Source of the DNA: Apostichopus parvimensis
Taxonomy: Eukaryota; Echinodermata; Holothuroidea; Aspidochirotida; Stichopodidae
Reading direction: 5' to 3'
Assembly (NCBI GenBank): GCA_000934455.1
Contig: KN889226.1
Coordinates: forward strand, 1 to 33,362
Length of the DNA stretch: 33,362 nucleotides
The notes below the pieces were generated by a model, which was not told the DNA's origin, ran no database searches, and saw only the letters and a list, made by a program, of their open reading frames with translations. Below are positions 10,679 through 22,321 of the stretch, one piece after another; the first letter of the stretch is position 1, and every line of letters begins with the position of its first letter. Both the position numbers and the translations under genes were made by a program.

Positions 10679-13600
10679 ATGTTGATACTGCATTCATCAA
10701 GACGGCTCGCCTTCAAGGCAAACTTCCTTGGAGCTGATATGAAGTGCTATGTGACAAAATGTTTGTCAACGTCAGTTGTGTCCGCACAGAAAAGTATCAA
10801 ACCAGAACATTGGAAGAGCCTCCTTTGGCTACGAAAGGTAAAGAACATTTAGGATACCTGTTTTCATGGATCTCAGGAAAGTTTGCCAAAGGATTATATT
10901 ATGAAAGTTGTGTTTTGGGATATATATGTTCAGTATATCTATTCTGTACATTTGGGATTGAATCGTAACTACACACACTTTACAACATGCTGAATCCATA
11001 ACCTTTCCTTTGTAACCATGCAAATTACTAAAAGAAACAGGTACTACCAGCCTTCCTGTTTCAAGTGATTGTCTGTTTATTTAAACTTACATTTCACTAT
11101 AATGATATAGTTTTAGTATAATGAGAGTATGACTTTTAACATATATACATTAAAAGAAATGAACCTTGACCCTGATGATATATATGATAATACTACTTAT
11201 ACATGTTGTTCTTCCACAGCTTCCCCAGTCAACCACAGCAGGTACGAAAGTAAGTGAAAGCTCACTAAAACCAGAGGAAACCACCAAATCTAGTCAGTGG
11301 TCAGAATCTTTACCTATTGATAAAGAAACCATTAAAGCTTCAGCAGAAATTTCAGAAGTATTACAACAGGAGCATCATGAAGAGAGGTACAGGTTAAGAG
11401 TATCGGAGGAAGGGGTGGTGAAAGACGAGGAGAGGACGGAGAGTGCCTCTGCTGTTGATACAGTTATCGCTCATGTAACACCTTGTCCCATAGAACCAAA
11501 GGATGGTAACAAGGAAGAAGAGAAGCCAGTGGTAGAGGAAATGTGGAGAAGACAGAAAGCTAGAGTTACAGAATTACCATCCCTTTACTTACAGTTATCA
11601 AAGAGTAGATTAACAAGTAAGTTTGTTTTAACCTTTCGATTTATAAAACAAATGTCGGGGTTAAAGGATACTTTTGCTCGGCAATTGTGTATCCTGACTC
11701 AGCACAACGTAACATAGAATAAGTGGGCAGTTCTCTTGGAAATGAGCTTGATTTAGTACTGATTGTACATTTAAACAGGTGTCACAGTAGTTTGACTCAA
11801 CTTCTTAAATCTGAAAAAGAAGCATATGTATAGAGAAGATAGAATTGAACAAGCCCATATTTTATCCAATGACAGAACCTTTTTGCCAATTCAGATGATA
11901 CGATACCCTTCATGCTTGTGTGGCCACTGGATAAGAGAAAGATGGGTTTTAACCGTTTGTTTGCTTGTTGTATTAAACTCTTGTATTTTGCAGAGAAATT
12001 GCCATGCTTTTGTCACTTTGAAATTGAGCCTTGAATCCTTCTTAATATAATGTGAGATATTTGGTTACTGTAATAAGTCTTGAAGATAGTTTGTTTGTGT
12101 TACTTCATCAGGCTTAGTTGTTATATCAGCCTTAGCTGGATACGGAATGGCTCCAGCAACCTTTGACCTCCTTACCTGTGCACTGATGGCCGGAGGGACA
12201 TTTCTCACATCTTGTTCAGCAAACACAATAAATCAGGTAAGTTCATGTTGTCCTCATTACATAGTTGAATGCACAAATGTTTTTCTTGTTTTTTTGTTGG
12301 AGTAACAATCACAGATTTTAAGTAGCTCTGTATGATTTCACTTTCTTGTTAAATGTATCTTTGATAGTTTTTGAATTTTAATGCTTCCCCATCGTAAGCA
12401 TTTGTAAGACTAAGTATGGCTGCTACGGTGGTGTTGTATAAAGCAAAGACAAAGTTTTGACACTTGTCTTAGTAAATTTATAGAATTTCTCTAAACCTGT
12501 ATAAATCACCTGTTGTGATTTTAATGCCACAAGTGAACAGCAAATCCAGTACTTAACCAGCTGTTTCCAAATTAAAGTGGGATACCTCTTTATGTACAAA
12601 ACGCCAAAACTGTCAGTGTTGCTTTTCTTTTGCTTTCTTTGAGTACCATTCCCCCTCTTTAAATATCTCACATTGAGTTATAATGTTAGTTACTTTCGAC
12701 AAAACCCTTTGAAACATGTAATATGGAAAGTCTTAGTACAGTTGGAATAACATGCTTTTATCATTTTCTCGAGAAATTTAGTTTTAGACATACCCATGCA
12801 ACTTGTTAATCAGTTTCAAGTATATTTTTTTTCTTATTTGACATATGTGAATGTTTCTGTATCTCCCAATTTTGCCTTCAAGTCTAAACTCTGAAATATT
12901 GTCACTTGGGTGCATTTAGAGTAGCACGTAGATTGAGTACAGAAAAGGAAAGTAGTTAACATTAATTTTAGAGGAAATCTTCATACAAACCTAACTTTTC
13001 TTACTACAGTTCTTTGAGGTGCCTTATGACTCGCAGATGGCGAGAACCAGAAATAGGGTGCTCGTACGAGGTCTCTTAAGGTAAGTGCCCTTGTATCTTT
13101 ACCTTTTTGTGGAAATGATATTAGGATTAAAACATTTAAAACTTCAGATAATGTTCTTTGGAAGTAACTTGTAATGAGATGCAAAAACCTGATGTGAGAA
13201 TGATTTTTGAAAAATATTTAAATTTTTTCAATTTTTTGTTGTTGAAATTTCTTGCTATAATTCCGTTCTTCCCCCCTTCAGTCCTCTTCATGCAGTTGGC
13301 TTTGCCTCATTGGTTGGTGTAACCGGTGTCAGCACATTGTATTACTTAGTGAATCCTCTGTCAGCCGGTATCGCAGCTGCGACTTTGTTCCTGTACGTCT
13401 CAGCCTATACACCGCTGAAGAGGGTCAGCATTGTGAATACCTGGATGGGTGCGGTCGTGGGTGCGTTACCTCCGATGATTGGTTGGGCAGCATGTACAGG
13501 TGGCTTAGATTATGGTGAGTGACTAATATAAATATTTATCCCGATATTACAGTTTGATATTCAGTCTTTGTAAGCGTTACTTTGTACCCTCGGAGACAGG

Positions 13601-16600
13601 TATTTCATAAACTTTAACATATTTAAGTGTAGAAATGACTATATTTGATCTTTTTGAACCAGAATTCTATGTTAATATGTTGCATGGACAATTTTCTTAC
13701 ATTAATCTAATTTGATTCAATCAAAATGAACTTTGATTCAAGTGAGAACATAAGTTTTCCTGGGNNNNNNNNNNNNNNNNNNNNNNNNNNNNNNNNNNNN
13801 NNNNNNNNNNNNNNGGAGCAACCTGATACCACATATCGGCTCGGCATTTTTAACATTTACGAGATAAATTTACGTAAAAACAAACTCAAAACACCAAATC
13901 TCAATTACTACGGAGCACTGCAACAGTGTAATGGTGTGTGTTCTCAGACGTTTAAGAAGGTAAACAGAGCGTCTCGGAAGTGAGCTGAGTTCCTCGACTG
14001 ACGTCACGCCGCGTTACCGTAAATACAACAATTTTTAGAAAGTTTTTATTACCCTCGAATTTTTGATCGTTTATTCCTCGAGGATGCAAGCTTCGTTTGA
14101 CACAAATTGGGTATCATTGAAAAGCTACGAGTGTACAGAATACGATGATAAAGAATTTTTTTTTCATTTCATAACCTCTTTAACCAGCTGTTTCCAAATT
14201 AAAGCGGGATACCTCTTTATGTACAAAATGCCAAAACTGTCAGTGTTGCTTTTCTTTTGCTTTCTCTGAGTACCATTCCCCCTCTTTAAATATCTCACAT
14301 TGAGTTATAATGTTAGTTACTTTCGACATAACCCTTTGAAACATGTAATATGGAAAGTCTTAGTACAGTTGGAATAACATGCTTGTATCATTTTCTTGAG
14401 AAATTTAGTTTTAGACCTACCCATGCAACTTGTTAATCAGTTTCAAATATATCTTTCTTCTCATTTGACATATGTGAATGCTACTGTATCTCCCAATTTT
14501 GCCTTCAAGTCTAAACTCTAAAATATTGTCACTTGGGTGCATTAAGAGTAACACATAGATTGAGTACAGAAAAGGAAAGTTAAGTTAACATTAATTTTAG
14601 AGGAAATCTTCATGCAAACCTAACTTTACTTACTACAGTTCTTTGAGGTGCCTTATGACTCGCAGATGGCGAGAACCAGGAATAGGGTGCTTGTACGGGG
14701 TCTCTTAAGGTAAGTGCCCTTGTATCTTTACCTTTTTGGGGAAATGATATTAGGATTAAAACATTTAAAACTTCAGATAATGTTCCTTTAAAGTAACTTG
14801 TAATGAGATGCAATAACCTTAAGTGAGAATGATTTTTCATAGCTGTATAGATCGAAATTTCTTGCTATAATTCTGTTCTTCCCCCCTTCAGTCCTCTTCA
14901 TGCAGTTGGCTTTGCCTCATTGGTTGGTATAACCGGTGTCGGCACATTGTATTACTTAGTGAATCCTTTGTCAGCCAGTATCGCAGCTGCGACTCTGTTC
15001 CTGTACGTCTCGGCCTATACACCTCTGAAGAGGGTCAGCATTGTGAACACCTGGATGGGTGCAGTCGTGGGTGCGTTACCTCCGATGATCGGTTGGGCCG
15101 CATGTACAGGTGGCTTAGATTATGGTGAGTGACTAAATATTTATCCTGATATTACAGTTTGATATTCAGTATTTGTAAGCGTTACTTTGTACCCTCGGAG
15201 ACAGGTATTTCATAAACTTTAACATATTTAAGTGTAGAAATGACTATATTTGATCTTTTTGAACCAGAATTCTCTCTAAATATGTTGCATGGACAATTTT
15301 CTTACATTAATCTAATTTGATTCAATCAAAATGAACTTTGATTCAAGTGAGAACATAAGTTTTCCTGGGTTTTAACTATTTGAAATGTACATCGCAACAG
15401 CTTTATAATTGTACAGTACTAATTGTATTGTAATGGAAATGGAAAGTTCTTCAAAATCAGGAAACACTATTAAGGGAAATAGACATGGAGAAATGACTTA
15501 ATCTATAACAATTGAGATAAGCCTCCTAACTGGGGTAACAGGGGGTCACATTAATATGAGACTAGAAATCATTCAGAGAAACTACTGAAATTCAAAATAA
15601 AATAAAACTGTTAGCAAACTGCTTATCCACTAGAGAGCCTGTGTAAGAGAATGTGTAAAAGTGAGTTGGCCTGACGTTTTGATTCTAGCAGGGTCTTCTT
15701 CAGAGGCTAAATGACAAGTAACAGTAAGAGGAGGGGCAAAAACACGCACAGAGAAACTACTGTTCTTTAAAGGGATTGCTTATGTGTACATCTTGGATAT
15801 TAGTACACTTGGGTAAACGTTGTAGGTAGAGATTAAGGTGGTCCAGGGCGCGTTATTTTTTTTTTCCCAGGACGAACGTGGGTTTCAGGTTTTCAGGAAT
15901 TTACAAATTCGTTTGAAATCAGAGTTAGGGTTTAGAAAGTGGGTTAGGGATCCAGTTTTTATGAAAATGAAGGATTGTCTTTCATAATCTGGGGTCAAAA
16001 CTAGGAAAAAAGATTTAGAACATGTTTTTTGGAAAAGCGTCACATGTTTGGAATCCAGGGATTTGATTGGCTGATGCCCATGTTCGTCCTGGGAAAAAAA
16101 ATATGCGTCCAGGGCTGCTTCTCTTGAAATTGCTACTTAACGGATTGTCAGTACTGCTCCGTTCTACTCTCTACTGGATTCAATGACACTTTCTGATGTA
16201 GTTTGTACCCAGTATTTGTAATAAACCAACTATATTTTCTTTCAACTTTCAGGAGCTTTCTTGATGGCCGGCTTCCTCTACTGCTGGCAGTTCCCTCACT
16301 TTAACGCCCTCAGCTGGAACCTCCGTAGCGATTACTCCCGAGGCGGTTACTGCATGATGGCCACGACAGACCCATCCCTCTGTCGCCGTGTCGCCCTCCG
16401 ACATTGCATAGCGATAATTGGACTCAGCACCATGGCGCCGATGTTAGATCTTACCACATGGACGTTTGCAATGGATTCGTTGCCCCTGAATCTATGGTTC
16501 AGTTATTTAGCCTGGAGATTTTACGAAGATGCGGACAGCAAGTCGGCTAGGAGATTATTTTTATTCAGCCTTCTTCATCTGCCCATGTTGATGCTGCTAC

Positions 16601-16665
16601 TTCTCATTAGTAAGAAGGATCTTCATCCGGAGAAACCAGAGTCGAACATTAAAGTAATTGTCTGA
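10679..16665 (+). CDS. COX10: COX10, heme O synthase (protoheme IX farnesyltransferase), mitochondrial
   Basis: COX10 farnesylates heme b to heme O in the inner mitochondrial membrane, the first step to heme A for cytochrome c oxidase. I infer six exons: 10679-10837, 11220-11616, 12112-12236, 13010-13080 (or copy 14639-14709), 13282-13514 (or copy 14892-15124) and 16253-16665. All junctions are GT-AG, with phases 0,1,0,2,1. They join to 465 codons plus stop, against 443 in human. Residues 1-53 ([20 protein letters not shown]...) are a basic, Arg/Lys-rich targeting presequence. An acidic linker follows, then the UbiA-type prenyltransferase core: the metal/prenyl motif [20 protein letters not shown] (about 223-242), then [34 protein letters not shown] and [10 protein letters not shown]. 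The start is the most upstream in-frame ATG giving the presequence. The exon 2 acceptor could also be 9 bases downstream. The only anomaly is that exons 4-5 are present twice (separate entries). Confidence 0.93.
12553..13764 (+). repeat. COX10 exon 4-5 block, copy 1 (ends at assembly gap)
   Basis: This 1.2 kb carries exon 4 (13010-13080), exon 5 (13282-13514) and surrounding intron. It matches 14180-15369 almost throughout, including introns. It stops exactly where the run of N begins. Exon 4 differs from copy 2 at 3 of 71 bases and exon 5 at about 11 of 233. Only three changes alter the protein (V/I, S/G, G/S). Confidence 0.95.
13765..13814. other. Assembly gap (50 N)
   Basis: Exactly 50 N, the sort of fixed-length placeholder used at scaffold joins. 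It sits directly after copy 1 of the COX10 exon block. Confidence 0.99.
13815..14179. mobile_element. Sequence unique to copy 2, possible end of a TTAA-type insertion
   Basis: This 365 bp has no counterpart upstream of copy 1. Homology between the copies starts precisely at TTAACCAGCTG (12553 and 14180). Copy 1 reads CAGTAC|TTAACC and this one CCTCT|TTAACC. The breakpoint at TTAA suggests the right end of a TTAA-targeting transposon present in one haplotype and absent from the other. The left end lies in or beyond the gap, so this is inference from one side only. Confidence 0.45.
14180..15369 (+). repeat. COX10 exon 4-5 block, copy 2
   Basis: Second copy of the block, with exon 4 at 14639-14709 and exon 5 at 14892-15124. 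Both have intact GT-AG sites and open frames, and the copy is contiguous with the last intron and final exon. Similarity to copy 1 ends at TTTTCCTGGG (15369), the base where copy 1 meets the gap. One intronic difference near 14837-14860 replaces a T-rich tract. Confidence 0.95.
15655..15745. repeat. Dispersed-repeat motif in COX10 last intron
   Basis: The stretch GGCCTGACGTTTTGATTCTA followed by GCAGGGTCTTCTTCAGAGGC resembles a motif I recall as widely dispersed in marine invertebrate genomes. It has an imperfect palindromic character. Family assignment is uncertain. Confidence 0.4.
15841..16115. mobile_element. Mutator-like MITE in COX10 last intron, 9-bp target duplication
   Basis: The element at 15850-16106 (257 bp) has inverted ends, GCGTTATTTTTTTTTTCCC then AGGACGAACGTGGG on the left and GCATATTTTTTTTCCC then AGGACGAACATGGG read from the right. 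It is flanked on both sides by the 9-base direct repeat GTCCAGGGC (15841-15849, 16107-16115). The ends resemble those of the 2281-2989 element. It has no coding capacity. It lies between exon 5 and exon 6, apparently without harm to splice sites. Confidence 0.82.
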
Positions 16666-16957
16666 AGATGGAAGACATGGATACTTTGCACCGTTCAAGA
16701 GATTCCACCAGTGTGGCTGAATGTTTTTGCAAGTAATTGTTAGAACTTGTAGGGTTCCAGGTGCTTTAGTTGCTCCGAAGGTGAAACCCTCAACGATCTC
16801 TAACTTTGCCTAAAATGAGCCGGACTCGTTGTCGTGGAAGATCTTTAAGCCTTGCATTGCTAATTGTCTACATTTGAGGCACTGCCACCTTTTAGATTGA
16901 TGTAACATGTTCATCTGTCCATGCTCATCTCTAAGCTGAGTGCTTAAAGTGGAGAGA

Positions 16958-16963
16958 AATAAA
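16958..16963 (+). promoter_or_regulatory. Candidate COX10 polyadenylation signal
   Basis: AATAAA lies about 290 bases after the COX10 stop; a second AATAAA is at 17008-17013. Either could end the transcript. Confidence 0.5.
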
Positions 16964-17013
16964 AGCAGGCTTAACTACTGTATGGTGCTACTTGAATATG
17001 TATGTGGAATAAA

Positions 17014-19095
17014 CCAGATGGCTTGTAGACAACATTTCATGCTGAATTGTGATACCATATCTTGACCAAAAAGAGATGAAAAACTAATCTTTCCGCCATT
17101 CAGAGGATGGTTTAATTGATAACCTTCCGGTTGTTAGGCTTCATATATTTATCTTTTTAATTCACAGAATTGTAGCAAATTTCATGATAGTTGCAAGAAT
17201 TTGGTTGTTCATAGACCTGACGTGTGTCCGAATATAGACTTTTAAGCCAAGTCTCAAATATGTGGGAACTGGCCAGAAGGGAAAATAAAAACAGTTGAAG
17301 ACCAATGAAACACTGTTTCTACCCGCTCGTGTAATAGTACTCATGATATAGAGGAAAACTTTGAATCAATGACAAAATAAGCATTGGACGAAGAGGTGGT
17401 GCAGTTGTTTATGCACAATGAATCTGTGACATATTAACAGACTTTTGACATCAAAGCAGTATATCCAAAACTTAATTCAAAGGAGGATATTGCAACCAAA
17501 CTTCAACTATTCTAAGGCACATACCTTATCTAATACACCCTTTTATGATTGAGAGAATATGTACATTTGTATTGGAGTCCTCATGCCCACTCCCAAGTTG
17601 CACCATCCCACCCAGGGGAAATGGATAGGTACGTTTAGAGGGAACCCAGAATTACTCCTAGAGGTAATTCCCTCAACTACAAGATTAAGATCATTTAACA
17701 GGAAAGAGACACTTAATTTGCATTTTTAATCAATGTTGTGTAAGTACTTATTGAATTTTGAAGGTTTACCATGTCAGCTTGGGGTGCAAATACCATGAGC
17801 ATCTTTGAAAATATCTGCCGTGTGACTTTTTGCCCTCTTTAATTATGGAAAGTGCATTTTAAGCACCAAAATGTCCAGGTGATCACAAACGATTGTAAAA
17901 CGACAAGAGAAAGGGAAAGTGCAAAAAGAGAGATGTCGTGGAAATCTATTTAATTCTATAAATAATTTTTAAATGTACATATATTATGCTGTCTGTAAAA
18001 GTTACTGAAGATATGAATGAATGACAATCAGCTCTCTTACAAAAAAATTGAGGTGGTGCATTTTTCCTGAGGATGCATGTATGCAGATCAGTCCTTTCAT
18101 AGACGTTATCATTTAAATGCTTCAGCCTATGCATTCAATTGTGGCATACAATACAGTGTCACTACTGAAATAACTTCAGAATACAATACCTCAGGTTCTA
18201 AAAGATCCATCTTGTTATTGTTTTCTTTCTTGTACACATATTGCACATACCCAGTTCTTCCTTTGATAGAAATGATCATGCTTGTCTCAAGAAAGTAATA
18301 GCTATATGATATTATCTTTTCACTTGAACTGCCATTGTGTTTTAATAACTCCAATTGTAATCATGCCGAACATGAGGGGACAGAATGACCTAGATCAACT
18401 TGTGAGGGGGGGGGGTGGGAGGGGGAGGGAGGGATATTAATAAATCAATTGAATTATGAAGTGAGCAGAACTTGCCCAGCGTAGACACTGATTTGGGATG
18501 AGCCAAGAGCCCTGACACGTGGTAGTTCAGGCATGACGTAGTAATAATAAATTTAAAAAAAAACTAAGAGTCCTAGAGACAGAATAAAGAAATGGCTGAA
18601 ATTTTATGTCAAAAACTAACATCCTCATAAGGGTGACCAAATGTCACCATGGCAATTGAGTTGTAATAATTATTTCTCATAAACATTCCAATGAACCACA
18701 TTTCAAGGGTAACTTCAAGATGAAGTTTACAATATGAAAGTAAAGCTTTTTGAACAACTTCTGTGACCACTTCCTGGAGTAAGGGAGGGCTTAATATTGT
18801 AGTGAGTCAATATAGGCTACAGCATGAATTGAAATCAACCATATACTAGTATATCAAGCTACGAACAACAAACAAAGCTTTAACCATTTCATTCTGTGTG
18901 ACCAGATTATACCTTAAATACACAATAAATAGTTGGTGAGGAACGACAAACCATGGAAGTACATTACAAGTGAAAACATTTCACTGAGGAAAAGTATCCT
19001 ACATGACATGTCAAGATGCAATGGCCACAACCTTCACAAGATACTTTGCCACATTCCCACATTTAAGTACATCATTTAAGTACTTTAAGTACTTC
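17014..19095. other. Intergenic region between COX10 and OXLD1 (convergent ends)
   Basis: No recognisable gene. It contains a G-run tract at 18406-18433 that fits a G-quadruplex pattern. Small ORFs look random. Confidence 0.55.
18406..18433 (+). other. G-quadruplex-like tract
   Basis: Long G runs broken only by single T or A bases, giving many runs of three or more G within 28 bases. Compatible with intramolecular G4 folding on the + strand. Confidence 0.6.
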
Positions 19096-19888
19096 ACATC
19101 GATACAATTGACAATAACATTAAAAGCCATAGCACAGTTCTTTCATTTGTTATAGCTTAAACTGTGGTAGTATGATAAATTATTTTTCACTTCACAAAAA
19201 GAAAAATAGATAAAACACTACAATCATTTAAATGATGCAACTATCTAAGAGTCTTTAAATTACGTTATATATTATTCACATTGTTGACATATCAATTTTA
19301 ATTGAATTCTGAATATCTTTAGCATTCTAAATGCCAACAGTGTTGCCCAGGAGGGATAAATATGCTAGAAACTCAAAAACTGGTCACACACACAAACTCT
19401 CCCACTCATGAATTTTCACTCACTGGGACTGGCATTATTGTCAAACTTAACATCCATACAATTGGCAATAACATTAAAAGCCATAGATTAAACTGTGGCA
19501 GTATGATAAATTATTTTCACTTCAAAAAATGAAAAATAGATAAAACACTATAATCATTTAAATGATGCAACTATTTAAAGAGTCTTAACATTAAGTTATT
19601 TATTCACATCATTGGCATATCAAGTTTAATTGAATGCTGAATATCTACCGCATACTAAAGGCCAACAGTTTTGCCCAGGAAGGCTAAATATGCTAGAAAC
19701 TCAAACACTGGTCACACACACAAACTCTCCCCACTCATGAATTTTCACTAACTGGGACTGTAGCATCGTATTGTCATTTCACTTGACATCCATACAATTG
19801 GCAATAACATTAAAAGCCATAGATTAAACTGTGGCAGTATGATAAATTGTTTTTAAATTCAAAAAATGAAAATAGATAAAACACTATC
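19096..19888. repeat. ~340-bp tandem repeat, about 2.3 copies
   Basis: Units start at ACATC.ATACAATTG near 19096, 19450 and 19786 (spacing 354 and 336). They share ATTAAAAGCCATAG, GGTCACACACACAAACTC and ATGAATTTTCACT.ACTGGG. The third unit is cut off near ACACTATCA. The repeat lies just beyond the 3' end of OXLD1 and may include its 3' UTR. Confidence 0.88.
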
Positions 19889-20099
19889 ACTTAAATATAT
19901 TGTCAAACATCCCTCAATGAATAAGAATAATTTACAAGATCAGACACAGTTCTTTTGAGCGCTTTCAACAAGTTTTCACAAGAATTCCAAGGCAAACCCA
20001 TAACCTTAAACTTCAGTGTAATCTTATAAGGTACAATAGTAAACTAAGATGCTAGAACAATTGTTACATGGTCAACAAGTGTAACGTTCACTTTCTGAT

Positions 20100-20597
20100 T
20101 CACAATCCAAGTTCTAATTTGAGAAACATCTTAACATTGTAGTCTTCAACATTGTTCAATATCTCTTTTAATTTGGCTGGCCTCTCTTCTGGAGGATAAT
20201 ATTCATTAACCTCATTTGCATATTTTATCCACACACAATTGACACATCCACTTTCACAACACGTCTCTGGATCAGGTGGCTGTGGAGGTTTGTTTTGCAA
20301 CTTTTTCCTTTCTGATGAAATCAACTCAAGGTCATGCTTTTGTTGTAACTGGTTATCTTCATGAGTGTTTTTATCATCTACATCTCCTGTTTGTTGATGC
20401 TCACTTTGAACTGTTCCATTTGCCAAGTGTTCTGATGGACCTGAAACTGACAGCATATTAAATCCTGCAGATCTTTTGTGGGTCATTGCAGTGCTTCTGG
20501 TCAGAATCCCTGCAATTGAAACATTTTCAAAATATCTAGCAAGGAGTCTGTTGCATTTCCAGTTGTTAAGGAGCTTCAATTTATTGCTGGCATTCAT
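20100..20597 (-). CDS. OXLD1: OXLD1, oxidoreductase-like domain-containing protein
   Basis: A 165-residue ORF on the minus strand. The diagnostic oxidoreductase-like domain (PF09791 type) is at about residues 103-128: KPPQPPDPETCCESGCVNC then VWIKYANEV. The cysteines CC..GC..C suggest metal or cofactor binding, but the biochemical role of the family is poorly defined. The C-terminal helix (DYNVKMFLKLELGL) is also typical. The N-terminus is rich in Lys/Arg and Asn with almost no acid (MNASNKLKLLNNWKCNRLLARYF), consistent with mitochondrial import. The middle is polar and disordered-looking. Ten bases before the ATG, on the minus strand, is CTAATCTTTACAG, a good acceptor, so a 5' exon probably exists to the right. 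The length is close to human OXLD1 (about 147). Confidence 0.85.
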   Translation of the reverse strand: MNASNKLKLLNNWKCNRLLARYFENVSIAGILTRSTAMTHKRSAGFNMLSVSGPSEHLANGTVQSEHQQTGDVDDKNTHEDNQLQQKHDLELISSERKKLQNKPPQPPDPETCCESGCVNCVWIKYANEVNEYYPPEERPAKLKEILNNVEDYNVKMFLKLELGL

Positions 20598-20639
20598 GGC
20601 TAGGTACTGTAAAGATTAGGTTTCACCTGTGAATGGATA

Positions 20640-21430
20640 GGAAGAGAAGGGGCATGAAATATAGAAATGGTTATCAAGGTGATATATAGTACCACAAACC
20701 TGTGCATTAACGTATTTTACTACAAATGTTTTGGAAACACTAGGCCTAATTGGTTGGTCAAATATTTCACAGCTATAGGGATGTCAGCCATGCATATATA
20801 CATGCCAATGCATTGGGAAAGAATACAAAATCCATAATAACTGAATTAAATGATAAATATGCTACTAAAATGAAGCTTGCTCTCATGTTTGGCATTGAAA
20901 CAAGGCAGGAATAACAAATATGTAATAATATACAGCAGTTTTGCTAATCCTTGCGATTTATTTACAATTAGACCTAGGCCGAACGATCTAATCCTCAGAA
21001 TTTATTTTGGGAATAAATTACCCCAAGTAACGGTATTTCCGACGTTTACTATGTAGACTTCAGCCATAAATTAACCCTTCTTTGTAAGTTAAGCGTAGGA
21101 ACAATGGTAGCCTATGTTAACTTTAGTTACTATGTTACTGAAACTGATATATGCCTAGGCTAAGCCTAACTGACGTTAGTGATACTGATAACTCTGTTCC
21201 ACGAACTTTTTGGGGATATTGCTTCGGTAGTGGCTACACCTTTACTGTTAGTAGCTCTTTCGTGAAAGTTGTAAATAGTCTTCAAGTACTTTTTTTTAAA
21301 GGAAAAGTCGCCCAGGAAAGAACCTGAGCACGAAACCAAACTACCAAACGACTGATCGGCTCTCAGCCCCAGTCCCCTTGTTTCGTGACTGTGACTGTGT
21401 GACCATCGTCGGGTGTGCATCACCTCGAAA
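20640..21430. other. Intergenic / possible OXLD1 leader intron
   Basis: No recognisable coding exon. It lies upstream of OXLD1 on the minus strand and may be intron of a 5' UTR. Confidence 0.4.
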
Positions 21431-21432
21431 GG

Positions 21433-21470
21433 GAACAGATACTACACATGATCTTAGCCAAAAGGCCGAG
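21433..21470 (-). ncRNA. U2 snRNA-like fragment (5' region only)
   Basis: On the minus strand this reads CTCGGCCTTTTGGCTAAGAT then CATGTGTAGTATCTGTTC. It matches bases ~9-46 of metazoan U2 snRNA with one mismatch, including the GUAGUA branch-point-pairing segment. Similarity stops on both sides: the first ~8 bases and everything after TCTGTTC (Sm site, later stem-loops) are not recognisable. It is most likely a truncated U2 pseudogene or a U2-derived retrosequence head, not a functional gene. Confidence 0.75.
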
Positions 21471-21474
21471 TACT

Positions 21475-22320
21475 GTTTACACGTGATCAACTGACCTTAG
21501 CTATTCTGTATAAGCTACGATACGTGATGAAAGAAGGCCTTAACACGTTTACAATACGTTCGACCAGCAGTCCATCCTTTATAATGTCATCCACTGAATA
21601 CAATGGGATTTCGCAAACCGATTCTTTTTAAATGCAAATTACTCAACTCCGAATCACGGAAAGAATAATCTCCCACACAGTAGGTATGGTAAATAAGCTT
21701 AGGCCTAGTACTGAAGCATGTATAGGACCTGTCTCAGCTAAGGTAAGGCTTTGCTGTAAGCGGATTGAATTACGTTCACCTATTTCATATACAATATCAC
21801 AAGCCATATAATATGCAAACTAACCTAGCCCAAGTAGCCCTGGGTAATTTGACCGTTTTTTATCTTCCATATCTTTGCTGGGAAGCAATATTTTGGAACC
21901 CTGATTATAACGCGTATAAAATGGATCATGATATAGGCTACCACATAGACAACTAATTTTGGCTGTGTCAATCAATGGGAGAATCTTAACAGGTTAGCAA
22001 CCCTATTCATTAAAGAATGATTTTGCAAGGAGATTATTTAAATGTATTGCTTAAAACTGTTTATGTTTAATTCCATTTGGAAAACACTTATTGAATTCCA
22101 TTAATGCTGAGTTCATTTCCAGGACCTCAGTATTCCTCTTTTCTATACATTGAAAAAGTCATTGCTTTACATACTTTTATCTTTAGTAGATAAAGGGAGG
22201 GCAAGGTTTAGAAGAAGGAAGAGGATTGGAATGGTGGGGTGGGGACTGGGGTGGGAAAGGGTTACCTTAAAAGGTTATAGATCAGCAACCTATGTATCGT
22301 CTCAGAATCTAAATGAAAGC
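21475..22320. other. Intergenic stretch
   Basis: No gene or structured RNA recognised beyond the adjoining U2-like fragment. Confidence 0.5.
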
Positions 22321-22321
22321 C

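Noticed and set aside
13010-15124. Both COX10 exon pairs used in one mRNA
   Set aside because: Phase 1 end of exon 5 is incompatible with the phase 0 start of the second exon 4; it would shift the frame.
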